Shown: positions 16,643-26,422, counted from the stretch's first letter. The stretch is 59,271 bases of DNA from Bacteroidota bacterium (GCA_029907355.1 JARYLZ010000011.1:1-59271), one strand, 5' to 3'. Made by a program: numbers and translations. Notes: generated from the sequence alone by a model not told the origin.

Positions 16643-19243
16643 ATGAATCGTACCTGGAAAACCTTGGCGATGACGGTATTCGTCGGCGCGACCGCTTACA
16701 TCCTGATTCCTATTCCCAATGGCGGGTTCGAGGGAGGCCGTTGTGTGACCGGGTCACCGATACAACAAGAAGTTTCGGAGCGGGAATCGCCGGAGCAGAT
16801 GAACCTCTTCTACCAGATGCGCTTGTATGGGAATCCCGATGTCAACGTCTTTGAAAAGCTTTGGGCGACGGCCGAGGATCCGCGGGTTCGTGAACAGCTT
16901 TCGTTCCGGAAATCGAATCTCTCCCTGGAGAACGAGTGGGAATGCATGGGTCCTGTGAATATTTCCGGCCGTGTCCGCGCTCTCGCCGTTCATCCTACGA
17001 ATCCCGATATCATCTATGCGGCATCCGCAACGGGAGGGGTGTGGAAGACGACGAACGGGGGGAACGACTGGTACCCCCTGACGGACCAGACGCCGGCGCT
17101 CGCCTGCGGCGCTATCGCCATTGACCCTTTGAGACCGAACAGGATCTTCGTCGGGACGGGAGAGCCCGTAGCGGTCAATTCCCCTTCCCACAGCCGTGCG
17201 TCACCCGCCTATAGCGGCGTCGGGATTCTCCGTTCGGAAGACGACGGCGCGTCCTGGACACTTTTACCTTGGCCCAACTCCACGAGCATGATTCATCGTA
17301 TCGCCCTTCACCCGGATGACCCGGACACGATGCTCGTCGCGTCGACTTCCGATCTTTGGAAATCGACGAATGGTGGGCAATCCTGGACGCGTGTCCTGAC
17401 GGGGACGGCCACAGATGTCGTCTACACGCCGGGTCGTCCCTCCCGCGTCTACGCGGTTCTGGGAAATGACAACGGTTCCTCGTCGAACGGGGTATACGTT
17501 TCCGACGCGGGCGGGAAAAATTACTCGTGGGTGAAACTGTCGAACAATTTCCCGCGGGGGGACTCGACCGGCCGCATCATCATCGCTATCGCTCCCTCGA
17601 ACCCGAACCGCATTTACGCCGCGATCGCTCTGCGCCGCAGCCTCATCGTGAACGACGTCGGATTCTTCATGGTGTGCGTTTCGAACGACGGTGGTATGAC
17701 ATGGGAGCGAAGGCCGGGGGCGATTCCGAGGAATTTCACCAATTACATGCCGTACTACACGCTCGCCATGGCCGTATCCCCCGTGAATGAAAACTTCGTC
17801 ATGCTCGGGTCGGTCGACTGGTGGCGGAGTACGAATGGCGGGGTGACGTTCACACGGAACTCGGATTGGTCCCTCCGCACAACGAATCCCAACAGCCCAC
17901 GGTATGTCCATGCCGACCAGCACGCGATCGTTTTCAAGCCGGACGATCCGAACACGATCATCATCGGGAGCGATGGCGGGGTCCACGTCTCCACGAATCT
18001 CGGTGACGTGTGGAAGATGCGCACGTACGGGATGATCACGACGCAGTACTACGGAATATCGACGGACCCGACCATCCCCTATAAGATTTACGGGGGGACG
18101 CAGGACCAGAGCAATCAGCGGCAATCGGCCGTCGGCGATCGCAATTGGAGTTTCCTCGGCGGCGGGGACGGCTGTTCGGTCGCCGTTGACCCGCAGGTTC
18201 CGAGCAACATCTTCATCGTCGTGAACGGAAACCCGCAACGTTCGACGAACAGCGGTACATCGTTTTCTCAAATCACCAACGGTCTCAATGGAGGACCGGC
18301 AGCCGACCGGGAGTATTGGTGGCGTCCTATGGCGTTCCACCCTGGTGACCGTACGACCCTCTATATCTCTTCGCAGTACATGTACCGGATGAGGAACCCG
18401 TCTGCATCGGATCCGATGTGGCAGATCATCAGCCCGGACCTCACCCGCGGATCCGTTATTGCGGATTTCCATGTCCCGCCTGCGAACACCAACTGGATGT
18501 ACACGACATCCGGGGATGGGAAAGCGTACCGCTGCGAAAACATTCGGGCTGCTGAACCCGTGTGGGTCGATATCAGTGCCGGCTTGCCGAACCGCTGGTT
18601 GCCGCGTGTCACGTCGGACCCCGAGGATCACCGGACGGTGTACGTCGCCGTCTCCGGTTATGGGACGCCGCATATGTTCAAGTCGACCGATGCAGGGGAG
18701 ACGTGGGTGAACATTACGGGGGATTTTCCCGACATTCCGGTCGGGGCCGTGTACCGTTCTCCCCATGACCCGAACGTGCTCTTTGCAGCGTCGGACATGG
18801 GCGTTTGGTACACGAGCGACGGCGGGGCACACTGGCAGAGGTACGGAATGGGACTGCCCAATTGTGTCGTCTACGACATGATTATCGCACCGGACGGGAA
18901 ACTCATCGCGGGCACCTATGGGAGGGGTGTTTGGGTTACGAGTTCCGTCCTCCGAACGGAGCGGACACCTTCCACACCGCGCGGACCTTCTCTCGAAGGG
19001 AACCACCCAAACCCGTTCTCCTCGTCGACCATGATCACGTTCTCCCTCCCCGAGAGGGAACGCGTCCGCATTACCGTTTCCGACCAATCGGGTCGCATCG
19101 TCCGGACATTGTCGGAAGGTGTTCTAGAAGCGGGTAGGTACAATTTCACGTTCCATGGTGCCGGTCTCCCGAACGGTGTCTACTACTGCACCATGAACGC
19201 CGGCGGTTTCATCGCGACGCGAAAATTGACCCTCCTACGCTAG
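16643..19243 (+). CDS. Large secreted Asp-box propeller protein with T9SS type A-like sorting domain (second of tandem pair)
   Basis: The 866-residue product is a paralogue of the preceding gene, sharing the LYGNPDVNVFEKLW element, the GPVNISGRVRALAVHPTNPD opening, the Asp-box series (TTNGGNDW, SEDDGASW, STNGGQSW, SNDGGMTW, STNGGVTF, STDAGETW, TSDGGAHW) and a C-terminal domain from LEGNHPNPFSSSTMI to ATRKLTLLR. ATG 16643 is chosen because aaaggag at 16626-16632 lies ten bases upstream and the signal (TLAMTVFVGATAYILIPI) follows directly; ATG 16635 is in another frame. The Tandem arrangement indicates duplication followed by divergence. Likely a T9SS-exported surface protein with an adhesive or binding role, by inference only. 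Confidence 0.85.
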   Translation: MNRTWKTLAMTVFVGATAYILIPIPNGGFEGGRCVTGSPIQQEVSERESPEQMNLFYQMRLYGNPDVNVFEKLWATAEDPRVREQLSFRKSNLSLENEWECMGPVNISGRVRALAVHPTNPDIIYAASATGGVWKTTNGGNDWYPLTDQTPALACGAIAIDPLRPNRIFVGTGEPVAVNSPSHSRASPAYSGVGILRSEDDGASWTLLPWPNSTSMIHRIALHPDDPDTMLVASTSDLWKSTNGGQSWTRVLTGTATDVVYTPGRPSRVYAVLGNDNGSSSNGVYVSDAGGKNYSWVKLSNNFPRGDSTGRIIIAIAPSNPNRIYAAIALRRSLIVNDVGFFMVCVSNDGGMTWERRPGAIPRNFTNYMPYYTLAMAVSPVNENFVMLGSVDWWRSTNGGVTFTRNSDWSLRTTNPNSPRYVHADQHAIVFKPDDPNTIIIGSDGGVHVSTNLGDVWKMRTYGMITTQYYGISTDPTIPYKIYGGTQDQSNQRQSAVGDRNWSFLGGGDGCSVAVDPQVPSNIFIVVNGNPQRSTNSGTSFSQITNGLNGGPAADREYWWRPMAFHPGDRTTLYISSQYMYRMRNPSASDPMWQIISPDLTRGSVIADFHVPPANTNWMYTTSGDGKAYRCENIRAAEPVWVDISAGLPNRWLPRVTSDPEDHRTVYVAVSGYGTPHMFKSTDAGETWVNITGDFPDIPVGAVYRSPHDPNVLFAASDMGVWYTSDGGAHWQRYGMGLPNCVVYDMIIAPDGKLIAGTYGRGVWVTSSVLRTERTPSTPRGPSLEGNHPNPFSSSTMITFSLPERERVRITVSDQSGRIVRTLSEGVLEAGRYNFTFHGAGLPNGVYYCTMNAGGFIATRKLTLLR

Positions 19244-19268
19244 GATCGTTCCGGTGCAACGAGGAATG

Positions 19269-19303
19269 GAAACGGCCGAGGCACTCTCTGTACCGGCCGT
19301 TTC
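19269..19303 (+). terminator. Hairpin after the tandem propeller genes
   Basis: A perfect 10-base stem, gaaacggccg at 19269-19278 pairing with 19294-19303, encloses a 15-base loop 26 bases after the stop of the second propeller gene. No T-run follows, so it would be a weak intrinsic terminator or an mRNA 3'-end stabiliser. It also faces the convergent peptide-transporter gene that ends at 19525. Confidence 0.55.
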
Positions 19304-19524
19304 GCGTTAGAAACATGCGCTCTGCACGGGAAGCTTTGTGTGGGAAGATCGATATGCGATTGGAAGGGAGAGGGCATCGGGAATGGCGGCGGCGCGAACC
19401 GTTTCCTCGTTTCCGGGTATCCCGCCGGAAGAAGTGTCATACATCACAGAAGCGCATCGCTTTCGCTCCACCTTGCATACCATCACGAAATCTTCGTCCC
19501 CACGTGTGTACCCCTTTGGGCACT

Positions 19525-20940
19525 TCAGTATCTTGAACGGGGTGCAACCGCTTTTTGGTACAAGAGCAAGCCGATGATACAAAGCACGCCGATACCGGAG
19601 AAAATAAGCCAAAGGGTCGACGGGTGTGCGTGGGTCGCAAGATCCGCTTTCGTGATGCCGATCGAACCGGCGATGCGTACGGCATCAGAGACGGTTGCCC
19701 CCTGCGGGAGCAGGTCTGGGGTTCCGCGTTCTGCGAGTGCCTGCCGAACGAAAGCGATCATGGGGTTGTCGATAAAGCGCACGTAGAGGTTTGCGCCGAG
19801 CACCCCGCCGATGGAGCTCCCGAACACCCCGTACAGGAACCCGAATCCCATGTAGGTCGCTTTCTTGTCTTCCGGAGCGATAAGGCCGAGATACGAGATG
19901 TACTTCGGGTGTGCGGTCATTTCCCCAATGGAAAACACGATGATGCCGGCGAGAAAAATCCATATGGATGGACTGAAAGAAAGGATGGCCATTCCCGCTG
20001 TCGCCAGTGCCGCACCCGTGATCATGGTCGGCAAGGCTCTCGTCTTGGAGACGAGTGACGATACCAGCATTTGGAGCGTGATGATGGTCATCGCATTGAG
20101 AACGGTCACGTGTTCGATGTCGAAGGACCAGGAAAACCCCGCAACGGAACGGATGAAATCGTTGAGCGGTGAAGCATCGATGAAATCCTTCACGTACCAG
20201 AGCACGCTGTCGAACATCTGGAAGTACAGGATCCAGAACCACGAGTAAATGAAGATGAAGAGGATGAAACGCCAATCGAGGAGAACGACCCAAATTTTCC
20301 TCCCGATGGACGAAAGTGTCCTTCCGAGAGATTCGGAGACGCGTGGGCCGGATGCCGGTTCGCGGAAAAAGAGAAATGTCGGGATCACCATCATGCCGGT
20401 GCAGACCGCAGAAGCGACCATGACCAGGTGCCAGGAAATGGATTTCAATATGGGGACGAGAATGAGGGGGAAAAGGAAAGCTCCGAGATTGATGCTCCAA
20501 TAGAAAATGCCGAAACCCAGTGTGCTCGTGCGCTCGTCGGTGACCTTGGCTATCGTTCCGGAAATGATCGGTTTGAAAGTCCCTGCCCCGATGCCCATGA
20601 CGACGAGTGATGCGAACACGGTGGCATAGTCCGTCGTCGCACTGGTCAGGAAATACCCGATGCCCAGGAGAGAAAACGCCGCCATCAATGTGCGGCGGTA
20701 CCCCATCCGATCCGCGATCGCGCCGGTGATGATGGGGAGGAAATACAAGAGCGGTTGAATCGTACTCTTGATGAGCCCTACACTCTCCTTCGTGTAACCG
20801 AGTTTGTCCGTGAGATAGACGGAGAGTATGCTCATCATACCGTAATAGGATCCGCGTTCGAAGAACTCGAAGAGAACGACGAGCCAGAACGTCGGGGGGT
20901 AATCGCGAAAGTGGGGCTTTGTGGGGGTGTGTTCGCTCAT
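19525..20940 (-). CDS. POT-family proton-dependent oligopeptide transporter
   Basis: Inner-membrane proton symporter of the PTR2/POT family, importing di- and tripeptides. The 471-residue product from ATG 20940 shows the family hallmark ExxER at Glu25-Phe-Phe-Glu28-Arg29 followed by SYYGM, and the GAIADRMGYRRTL loop and FGIFYWSINLGAFL segment expected of POT proteins. About a dozen hydrophobic segments are spread evenly. The extended upstream reading frame is rejected because its 61 residues are charged and lack family similarity. It is monocistronic, convergent with the propeller genes and divergent from the transketolase genes. Consistent with an organism that lives on peptides, as the secreted protease at 56.6 kb would also suggest. 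Confidence 0.92.
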   Translation of the reverse strand: MSEHTPTKPHFRDYPPTFWLVVLFEFFERGSYYGMMSILSVYLTDKLGYTKESVGLIKSTIQPLLYFLPIITGAIADRMGYRRTLMAAFSLLGIGYFLTSATTDYATVFASLVVMGIGAGTFKPIISGTIAKVTDERTSTLGFGIFYWSINLGAFLFPLILVPILKSISWHLVMVASAVCTGMMVIPTFLFFREPASGPRVSESLGRTLSSIGRKIWVVLLDWRFILFIFIYSWFWILYFQMFDSVLWYVKDFIDASPLNDFIRSVAGFSWSFDIEHVTVLNAMTIITLQMLVSSLVSKTRALPTMITGAALATAGMAILSFSPSIWIFLAGIIVFSIGEMTAHPKYISYLGLIAPEDKKATYMGFGFLYGVFGSSIGGVLGANLYVRFIDNPMIAFVRQALAERGTPDLLPQGATVSDAVRIAGSIGITKADLATHAHPSTLWLIFSGIGVLCIIGLLLYQKAVAPRSRY

Positions 20941-21489
20941 AAAGGCAAGGGGGAAGAGTTCAGGGTCGGCTTGACGGTTCCGCGGGATGCAAATCGTTTT
21001 TCGGAAAAATAAGATACGACCGCGCCACGGTCTTATCCATATTGTTCGAACCCGACGATCGGTTTGATCCCCTGGAGATCTGCTAACCGATTCTTCTGCA
21101 TGCGCGATGAGTTGTAGAAGCACAGCATCGCCGCATGTCGTTCACTTGCCTCGAATGACCGTTCATCCGATCTCGCTCCTATGAGAAAACACCTGCTGAG
21201 TTTTGTGTATTCGATCCTGTGAACGATTTTTACGTAGAAAGACGCTCGAAACGAACGGGCCGATCGATGGAGATCTCTCGGTTCAGCGGCGGCCCAAGGA
21301 AAGCGAGCGAGGCGAAAACACCCCGATGAGAACACAGGGGTAAGGAAACGATTCGGTAATACCCAATTCGGAAAAGAAAATCTCTGAAACGGATGTCCCG
21401 GAGAAAGTCCGGGTGAGCGCCTCGACATGTTTCCCCCTGTTCCCTCTCACCCATGTGATCCGGAAAAAATTCCCCAAGGAAAGGATAGA
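20941..21489. other. Intergenic region between divergent transporter and transketolase genes
   Basis: A 549-base gap holding the promoters of the peptide transporter (minus) and of the split transketolase (plus). A short hairpin pairs 21397-21402 with 21408-21413 (cccgga/tccggg, loop gaaag). Small open frames on the minus strand here have basic, low-complexity products and no family resemblance. I see no thiamine-pyrophosphate riboswitch core, which could have been expected before a TPP enzyme. Confidence 0.5.
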
Positions 21490-22386
21490 ATGAATCGTTT
21501 AGACACCGGGGGAGATTCGCTCAACTCCCCGCCGCTGAGTTCTCTCTCGCTCGAAGCGTTGAAGATCGAGGCGGTCAAGCTCCGCATCGATATTCTCCGC
21601 ATGTTGAACGCCGCTGGTTCGGGTCATCCCGGCGGGTCGCTTTCCATCGTGGATATTCTCACCGTCCTCTTCGCGCGTCATATCCGACGTGTGCGTCCTG
21701 GGATTCCCGATCCGGAGCGGGACCGTTTCGTACTCTCGAAAGGGCATGGAGTCCCCGCTCTCTATGCCGTCTTCGCCCGGTTGGGGATCATCCCGCGTGA
21801 GGAACTCTTGACGCTGCGCAAGCTCGGGACGAGACTCCAGGGACACCCCCACAACGGATCACTCCCCTACGTGGAAGCATCGACAGGATCGCTCGGCCAG
21901 GGCGTGTCGATTGCACAGGGCATGGCGCTCGCCGCACGTTTGGACAAGTCCGAACGGAGAGTCTACACGATTCTCGGTGACGGCGAGATCCAGGAGGGAC
22001 AGATGTGGGAAGCGTTCCTCTCAGCCGCAAAGTATCGGTTGGACAATCTCATCGCCATTCTCGATTACAATAAGGGGCAGATCGACGGGTTCACCTCCGA
22101 TGTGATGAACATCGACCCGGTCACCGACAAGCTCGTGAGTTTTGGTTGGGAGGTGCAGCGTATCGACGGGCATGACTTCCCGGCGATCGATGCTGCACTC
22201 GAGGCCGCGAAAACGAGGGAGGGCCGGCCGCATTTCATCGTCGCCGATACGGTGAAGGGGAAAGGGGTCTCCTTCATGGAGCACAACGCCGAATGGCACG
22301 GCAAAGCGCCCAACGATCAGGAAACCGCTGCAGCCGTCGAAGAGCTCGAACAACTCCTCATCCCAGCCATGGCGTCGCAATCATGA
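21490..22386 (+). CDS. Transketolase, N-terminal (TPP-binding) subunit
   Basis: First half of a split transketolase, which transfers two-carbon ketol units in the non-oxidative pentose phosphate pathway using thiamine pyrophosphate. The 298-residue product contains AGSGHPGGSLSIVD, the SKGHGVPALYAV motif, and the TPP/Mg motif GDGEIQEGQMWE at residues 163-174 with the NKGQIDG follow-up. The C-terminal EWHGKAPND segment closes the domain. ATG 21490 has aaaggat just upstream. The stop overlaps the start of the second subunit (ATGA), so equimolar production is expected. A similar split enzyme could also be a 1-deoxyxylulose-5-phosphate-synthase-like protein, but motifs favour transketolase. Confidence 0.93.
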   Translation: MNRLDTGGDSLNSPPLSSLSLEALKIEAVKLRIDILRMLNAAGSGHPGGSLSIVDILTVLFARHIRRVRPGIPDPERDRFVLSKGHGVPALYAVFARLGIIPREELLTLRKLGTRLQGHPHNGSLPYVEASTGSLGQGVSIAQGMALAARLDKSERRVYTILGDGEIQEGQMWEAFLSAAKYRLDNLIAILDYNKGQIDGFTSDVMNIDPVTDKLVSFGWEVQRIDGHDFPAIDAALEAAKTREGRPHFIVADTVKGKGVSFMEHNAEWHGKAPNDQETAAAVEELEQLLIPAMASQS

Positions 22387-23345
22387 AAACCCCGACACGG
22401 ATATCCTTCGGCGAAACCATTTCCGAGCTTGGCGGGGAAGACTCTGCAATCGTCGTTTTCGATGCGGATCTCGCAAAGTCCACGCAATCCATTCGCTTCG
22501 GAAAGCGGTTTCCGGATCGCTTTTTCGAGATGGGGATTCAGGAACAGAATATGATCGGCACGGCAGCAGGCATGGCCCTGTCGGGGAAGAAACCGTTCAT
22601 CTGTTCGTTCGCAACCTTCGTGGTCGGCCGTTTCGAGACGATCCGTATGTCCATCGCTTACTCCAATGCTCCCGTTGTCATCGTCGGGACGCACTGCGGC
22701 ATCGGGGTCGGCGAGGACGGGTACAGCCAGATGGCACTCGAGGATATCGCATTGATGCGGAGCCTGCCGGGAATGCATGTCATTCACCCCGCCGATGACG
22801 TGGAGACACGCCAAGTTGTCCGCTATCTCGTCGAACACCCTCACCCGGCATACCTCCGCCTGACACGACAGGCGGTTCCGGATGTCCACGGTGAAGATTA
22901 TGTTTTCCGCTTCGGGAAGGCAGATCCTCTTCGCCCCGGCCGCGACGCTGTGGTCTTCTGTTGCGGACCGGTCGTCTCGCACGCTCTGGACTCTGCGGAG
23001 ACGCTGGCGTTGGAAGGGTACGATGTACGTGTCGTGAATATTCACACCATCAAACCGCTAGACATCGATACGGTCGTCGCCGCCGCCCGAGAGACCGGCC
23101 GCGTTGTCACCGTCGAGGATCACAGCATTATCGGAGGGCTCGGCAGTGCAATTGCCGAAACCCTTGGTGAGATTCTCCCGACACCCATCCTGAGAATCGG
23201 TATCCGTGACGTCTTCGGCGAGTCCGGCTCTTCGGAAGCGCTCTACGAAAAACACGGACTCGACGCGAAAGGAATCACCCTGCAGATTCGTGCATTCCTC
23301 GAGGGCACACCAGCATTCCACAGGGCGAATTCTTCAGCGGGATGA
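22383..23345 (+). CDS. Transketolase, C-terminal (pyrimidine-binding) subunit
   Basis: Second half of the split transketolase, 320 residues. It carries the pyrimidine-binding domain with the catalytic Glu in FFEMGIQEQNMIGTAAGMA, the FATFVVGRFETIRMSIAY block, GTHCGIGVGEDGYSQMALED and a C-terminal transketolase domain (VVNIHTIKPLDIDTV, VEDHSIIGGLGSA). The N-terminal methionine overlaps the stop of the first subunit. Together the two proteins are the length of a single full transketolase, and both halves have intact active-site motifs, so an active heterotetramer is expected in the cytoplasm. Confidence 0.93.
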   Translation: MKTPTRISFGETISELGGEDSAIVVFDADLAKSTQSIRFGKRFPDRFFEMGIQEQNMIGTAAGMALSGKKPFICSFATFVVGRFETIRMSIAYSNAPVVIVGTHCGIGVGEDGYSQMALEDIALMRSLPGMHVIHPADDVETRQVVRYLVEHPHPAYLRLTRQAVPDVHGEDYVFRFGKADPLRPGRDAVVFCCGPVVSHALDSAETLALEGYDVRVVNIHTIKPLDIDTVVAAARETGRVVTVEDHSIIGGLGSAIAETLGEILPTPILRIGIRDVFGESGSSEALYEKHGLDAKGITLQIRAFLEGTPAFHRANSSAG

Positions 23346-23370
23346 AAAGAATCCGCACCTCGCGGAGCGA

Positions 23371-23574
23371 TTACGGAGACCGCAGGCAGGGGAGATCCTC
23401 GATCCGTGTGATCCCTTCGGGAAGTTCGGCCTCCTCGATGAGCATGATGGGGATCCCCTCCTTGATGGGGAAACGGACGCCGCATCGTGTGCAAACGAAC
23501 ACGTCGTCTTCGAGGCGGAGTTCCGCTTTGCCCACCGGACAGACGAGGATCTCGAGCAGTTTTTCCAAGTTCAC
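23371..23574 (-). CDS. Trm112/YcaR family small zinc-ribbon-like protein
   Basis: The 67-residue product starts at GTG 23574, preceded by gaggtc, and reads LEKLLEILVCPVGKAELRLE then VFVCTRCGVRFPIKEGIPIML. This matches the bacterial YcaR/Trm112 family, which in eukaryotes activates methyltransferases. The first metal knuckle has lost a cysteine: the usual CPxC is CPVG here, so only three cysteines remain. An alternative upstream start would add 38 non-conserved residues. It lies convergent to the transketolase genes (25 bases away) and downstream of dnaK after a strong terminator, so it is probably expressed from its own promoter in 23575-23725. Confidence 0.8.
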   Translation of the reverse strand: MNLEKLLEILVCPVGKAELRLEDDVFVCTRCGVRFPIKEGIPIMLIEEAELPEGITRIEDLPCLRSP

Positions 23575-23725
23575 GGGAAAGACCTCATAAAGATTTATCC
23601 ATAAGATAGGCGACGGTACGTTCTCGTGAAAGAACACGACGCTTCGGCTACTATGCCTTGTGTGTTTTACAGGGCATTGCCGAATCATGGAGGCGAGCGT
23701 TCAGGGGAAGACTTGCAGGGAGATA

Positions 23726-23755
23726 TAAAAAAAAGGCGCACCGGCTGGTGCGCCC
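23726..23755 (-). terminator. Rho-independent terminator of dnaK
   Basis: On the minus strand an 8-base perfect stem (ggcgcacc at 23735-23742 with ggtgcgcc at 23747-23754 on the plus strand) with a 4-base loop is followed by eight to nine T residues (the A-run at 23727-23734). It lies 27 bases after the dnaK stop and is the clearest intrinsic terminator in the window. Confidence 0.92.
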
Positions 23756-23781
23756 GAAACGAATTCTTGACCACGAACGCC

Positions 23782-25668
23782 TCATTTATTTTCGTCGACT
23801 ACTTCGTAGTCTGCATCCTCGACTTTCTTTTCCCCTCCGCCTTCCGGTGCCGTCGTCGACTGCTGAGAGGCTTGCGAAGCTCTCTGGTACATCTGCGTCG
23901 ATGCTTCGTTCCAGACCTTGTTCAATTCGTCCATGCGCGATTTGATATCAGCGATGACGTTGCTCTTGAGGGCTTCCTCCAACCTGTTGGCCGCCTCCTG
24001 GATCCGGGTAACCATCGCGGCGTCGAGTTTGTCCTTGAACTCCTCGATCTGCTTTCGAGTATGGAACACGAGCGCATCCGCCTGGTTGCGTGTCTCGATG
24101 TCTTCCTTGCGCTTGCGGTCTTCGGCGGCGTGTTCCTGAGCATCACGCTTCATCCGTTCCACTTCCTCCTTGCTGAGACCGCTCGAGGAGGTTATGCGGA
24201 TGGACTGCTCTTTGCCCGTGGCCTTGTCCTTCGCCGAAACGTGCAGGATACCGTTCGCGTCGATATCGAATGTCACCTCGATCTGCGGGATTCCCCGCGG
24301 TGCAGGGGGGATGCCGTCAAGATGGAAGCGCCCGAGCGTCCGGTTGTCCACCGCCATCGGGCGTTCGCCTTGGAGGACGTGGATTTCGACCGACGTTTGG
24401 TTGTCGGAAGCCGTCGAGAAAATCTCGCTCTTCCGTGTGGGTATCGTCGTGTTCGCCGGGATCAGGGTCGTCATGACGCCGCCGAGTGTTTCAATACCGA
24501 GTGAGAGAGGGGTGACGTCGAGAAGCAGGACGTCGGTGACATCCCCTGCGAGAACCCCCCCCTGGATGGCCGCCCCGATCGCGACAACTTCATCCGGGTT
24601 CACCCCCTTGTGCGGTTCCTTACCGAAAAGGTTCCTCACGAGTTCCTGAACCTTCGGGATGCGGGTAGACCCCCCGACGAGGATGACTTCGTCGATGTCG
24701 TTGGGGGTCAAACCTGCATCGGCGAGGGCTTTCTTGCACGGTTCGATCGTTTTGCGGATGAGATCGTCGATGAGCTGTTCGAATTTCGTCCTCGTGATAG
24801 TGGTCACGAGGTGTTTCGGGCCTTCCGCGATATAGGGGAGGTTGATCTCGGTCTGCATGAGGGTGGAGAGTTCCATTTTGGCTTTTTCCGCCGCGTCTTT
24901 CAAACGCTGGAGCGCCATCGGATCCTTTCGGAGATCGATGCCTTCGGAACGCTGGAACTCGTCGGCCAGGTAATCCACGAGACGTTTATCGAAATCGTCT
25001 CCGCCGAGATGGGTGTCCCCGTTCGTCGCCTTGACCTCGAACACACCATCGCCCAATTCGAGTATGGAAATATCGAAAGTCCCCCCGCCGAGGTCGTAGA
25101 CGGCGATCTTCTGGTTTTTCTGCTTTTTATCCAGACCGTACGCTAGAGCTGCGGCGGTGGGTTCGTTGATGATTCGCCGTACCTTCAATCCCGCGATTTC
25201 CCCCGCGTCTTTCGTCGCCTGGCGCTGCGCGTCATTGAAATATGCCGGGACAGTGATGACCGCCTCGCTGACGTGTTGGCCGAGGTAATCTTCCGCATAC
25301 TTTTTCAAAGCCTGGAGGATCATGGCGCTGATTTCCGGTGGGGAATAAATTCTCCCCGCCAATTCGACGCGTGCGGAACCGTTCTCGGCCGCGACAACCT
25401 TATAAGGGACCTCGCTGATCTCTTGCGCCACCTCGTTGTAAAATCGTCCCATGAAGCGCTTGATGGAATAGACGGTGTTCTGTGGGTTGACGACCGCTTG
25501 CCGTTTCGCCGCGTTCCCCACGACACGCTCACCGTCCTTCTTGAAACCGACGACGGAAGGCGTCGTTCTCCCACCGTCACTGTTGGGGATGACGACGGGT
25601 GTCGTGCCTTCCATAACTGCTACGACGGAGTTCGTCGTCCCGAGATCGATACCGATGATTTTACTCAT
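23782..25668 (-). CDS. dnaK: Molecular chaperone DnaK (Hsp70)
   Basis: ATP-driven cytoplasmic Hsp70 that folds and refolds proteins with DnaJ and GrpE. The 628-residue product from ATG 25668 (preceded by aaggaggaaag) has the phosphate-binding [18 protein letters not shown], the [14 protein letters not shown] block, [27 protein letters not shown], and [14 protein letters not shown], and the substrate-binding domain with [17 protein letters not shown]. The tail is the usual Gln/Ser-rich linker ending in the EVVDENK type. A C8/G8 tract (24555-24562) inside the gene is in frame. It is 53 bases downstream of hsp20 with no terminator between. dnaJ and grpE are not in the window. Confidence 0.98.
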   Translation of the reverse strand: MSKIIGIDLGTTNSVVAVMEGTTPVVIPNSDGGRTTPSVVGFKKDGERVVGNAAKRQAVVNPQNTVYSIKRFMGRFYNEVAQEISEVPYKVVAAENGSARVELAGRIYSPPEISAMILQALKKYAEDYLGQHVSEAVITVPAYFNDAQRQATKDAGEIAGLKVRRIINEPTAAALAYGLDKKQKNQKIAVYDLGGGTFDISILELGDGVFEVKATNGDTHLGGDDFDKRLVDYLADEFQRSEGIDLRKDPMALQRLKDAAEKAKMELSTLMQTEINLPYIAEGPKHLVTTITRTKFEQLIDDLIRKTIEPCKKALADAGLTPNDIDEVILVGGSTRIPKVQELVRNLFGKEPHKGVNPDEVVAIGAAIQGGVLAGDVTDVLLLDVTPLSLGIETLGGVMTTLIPANTTIPTRKSEIFSTASDNQTSVEIHVLQGERPMAVDNRTLGRFHLDGIPPAPRGIPQIEVTFDIDANGILHVSAKDKATGKEQSIRITSSSGLSKEEVERMKRDAQEHAAEDRKRKEDIETRNQADALVFHTRKQIEEFKDKLDAAMVTRIQEAANRLEEALKSNVIADIKSRMDELNKVWNEASTQMYQRASQASQQSTTAPEGGGEKKVEDADYEVVDENK

Positions 25669-25721
25669 GCTTTCCTCCTTTTTCGAAACGACCGTCTCAC
25701 ATCGGTCGTTACCATTGGTGA

Positions 25722-26159
25722 TTATTGAATGCGAATCTGAACTTCTGTCGAACTTGATCTTGGGGATTTCTCGAGCGTTATCCTGAGAACACCTTCCGAG
25801 AGGGAAGCCGAGATATTCTCCCTTTCCACTTCGCATGGAAGAGGGATTCGGCGTTCGAAAGGACCGTCCATGCACTCCGTCTTCACGGGTTCCATTCCGG
25901 CGGATTCGCGATGTGGGGGTTTGACCCCCGATATGATGAGGACGTCGTCCTTCAAGACCAGTTTCATGTTCTCACGCGGTATTCCCGGGATTTCCACATC
26001 GATGAATACCTTCGTTCGATCTTCCCATACATCCACCCGGGGGCAAAACCCTTTCCCGATGTCGATGGAAACGGCTTCCGGTAACTCTTCGATGAACCGT
26101 TTCATCCTGCGGGATATGTCTTCCAACTCGCGCATCGGATCGATTCGAAAATGTACCAT
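25722..26159 (-). CDS. Small heat-shock protein, Hsp20/alpha-crystallin family
   Basis: ATP-independent holdase that binds unfolding proteins under stress. The 145-residue product from ATG 26159 (preceded by aggaggga) has the alpha-crystallin domain from [21 protein letters not shown] through the [16 protein letters not shown] core to the [15 protein letters not shown] strand, followed by a short tail ending EVQIRIQ with an IxI-like motif. The longer upstream frame is ignored as it lacks family resemblance. Upstream in 26160-26422 lies an AT-rich region with possible stress promoters. It is followed directly by dnaK, and the pair is likely one heat-shock operon. Confidence 0.93.
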   Translation of the reverse strand: MVHFRIDPMRELEDISRRMKRFIEELPEAVSIDIGKGFCPRVDVWEDRTKVFIDVEIPGIPRENMKLVLKDDVLIISGVKPPHRESAGMEPVKTECMDGPFERRIPLPCEVERENISASLSEGVLRITLEKSPRSSSTEVQIRIQ

Positions 26160-26198
26160 GACGTCCCTCCTGATAATGTCTTTACTTGTTTTATAGTG

Positions 26199-26214
26199 AA
26201 CAAATGATGTGCCA
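26199..26214 (-). promoter_or_regulatory. Possible sigma-54-like promoter element before hsp20-dnaK
   Basis: Read on the minus strand, the 16 bases TGGCACATCATTTGTT match the -24/-12 layout TGGCAC-N5-TTGC except that the final C is T. It is placed about 40 bases upstream of the hsp20 start. With a single short motif in AT-rich DNA, chance is a real possibility. No CIRCE repeat (TTAGCACTC pair) is seen in the region. Confidence 0.22.
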
Positions 26215-26422
26215 TGATAACCATCTTGAATACTTGAAAAATCAATATGATCATTACGTTTTTGAGGGGATGCCAGACATTGTAAAAAGGGTATGAATAA
26301 ATGGCAGAAAATATGCGCCATTATTTCGCATATACTGTTGTGTCGTCATCATTCTTTCTGGAAAGGTTGCGAGAAAAGGTTTTGTAATAACCATTGCATT
26401 AGGCTAAATTTATTTTATTTAT

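Noticed and set aside
21391-21420. Stretch resembling the conserved gaggaaagtccgg core of RNase P RNA
   Set aside because: Only part of the motif is present, and there is not enough space before the transketolase start for the rest of an RNase P RNA.
21033-21454. Minus-strand open frames of 131 and 74 codons in the transporter/transketolase gap
   Set aside because: Their products are basic, have no domain features and overlap each other in different frames; the region is better explained as promoter DNA.
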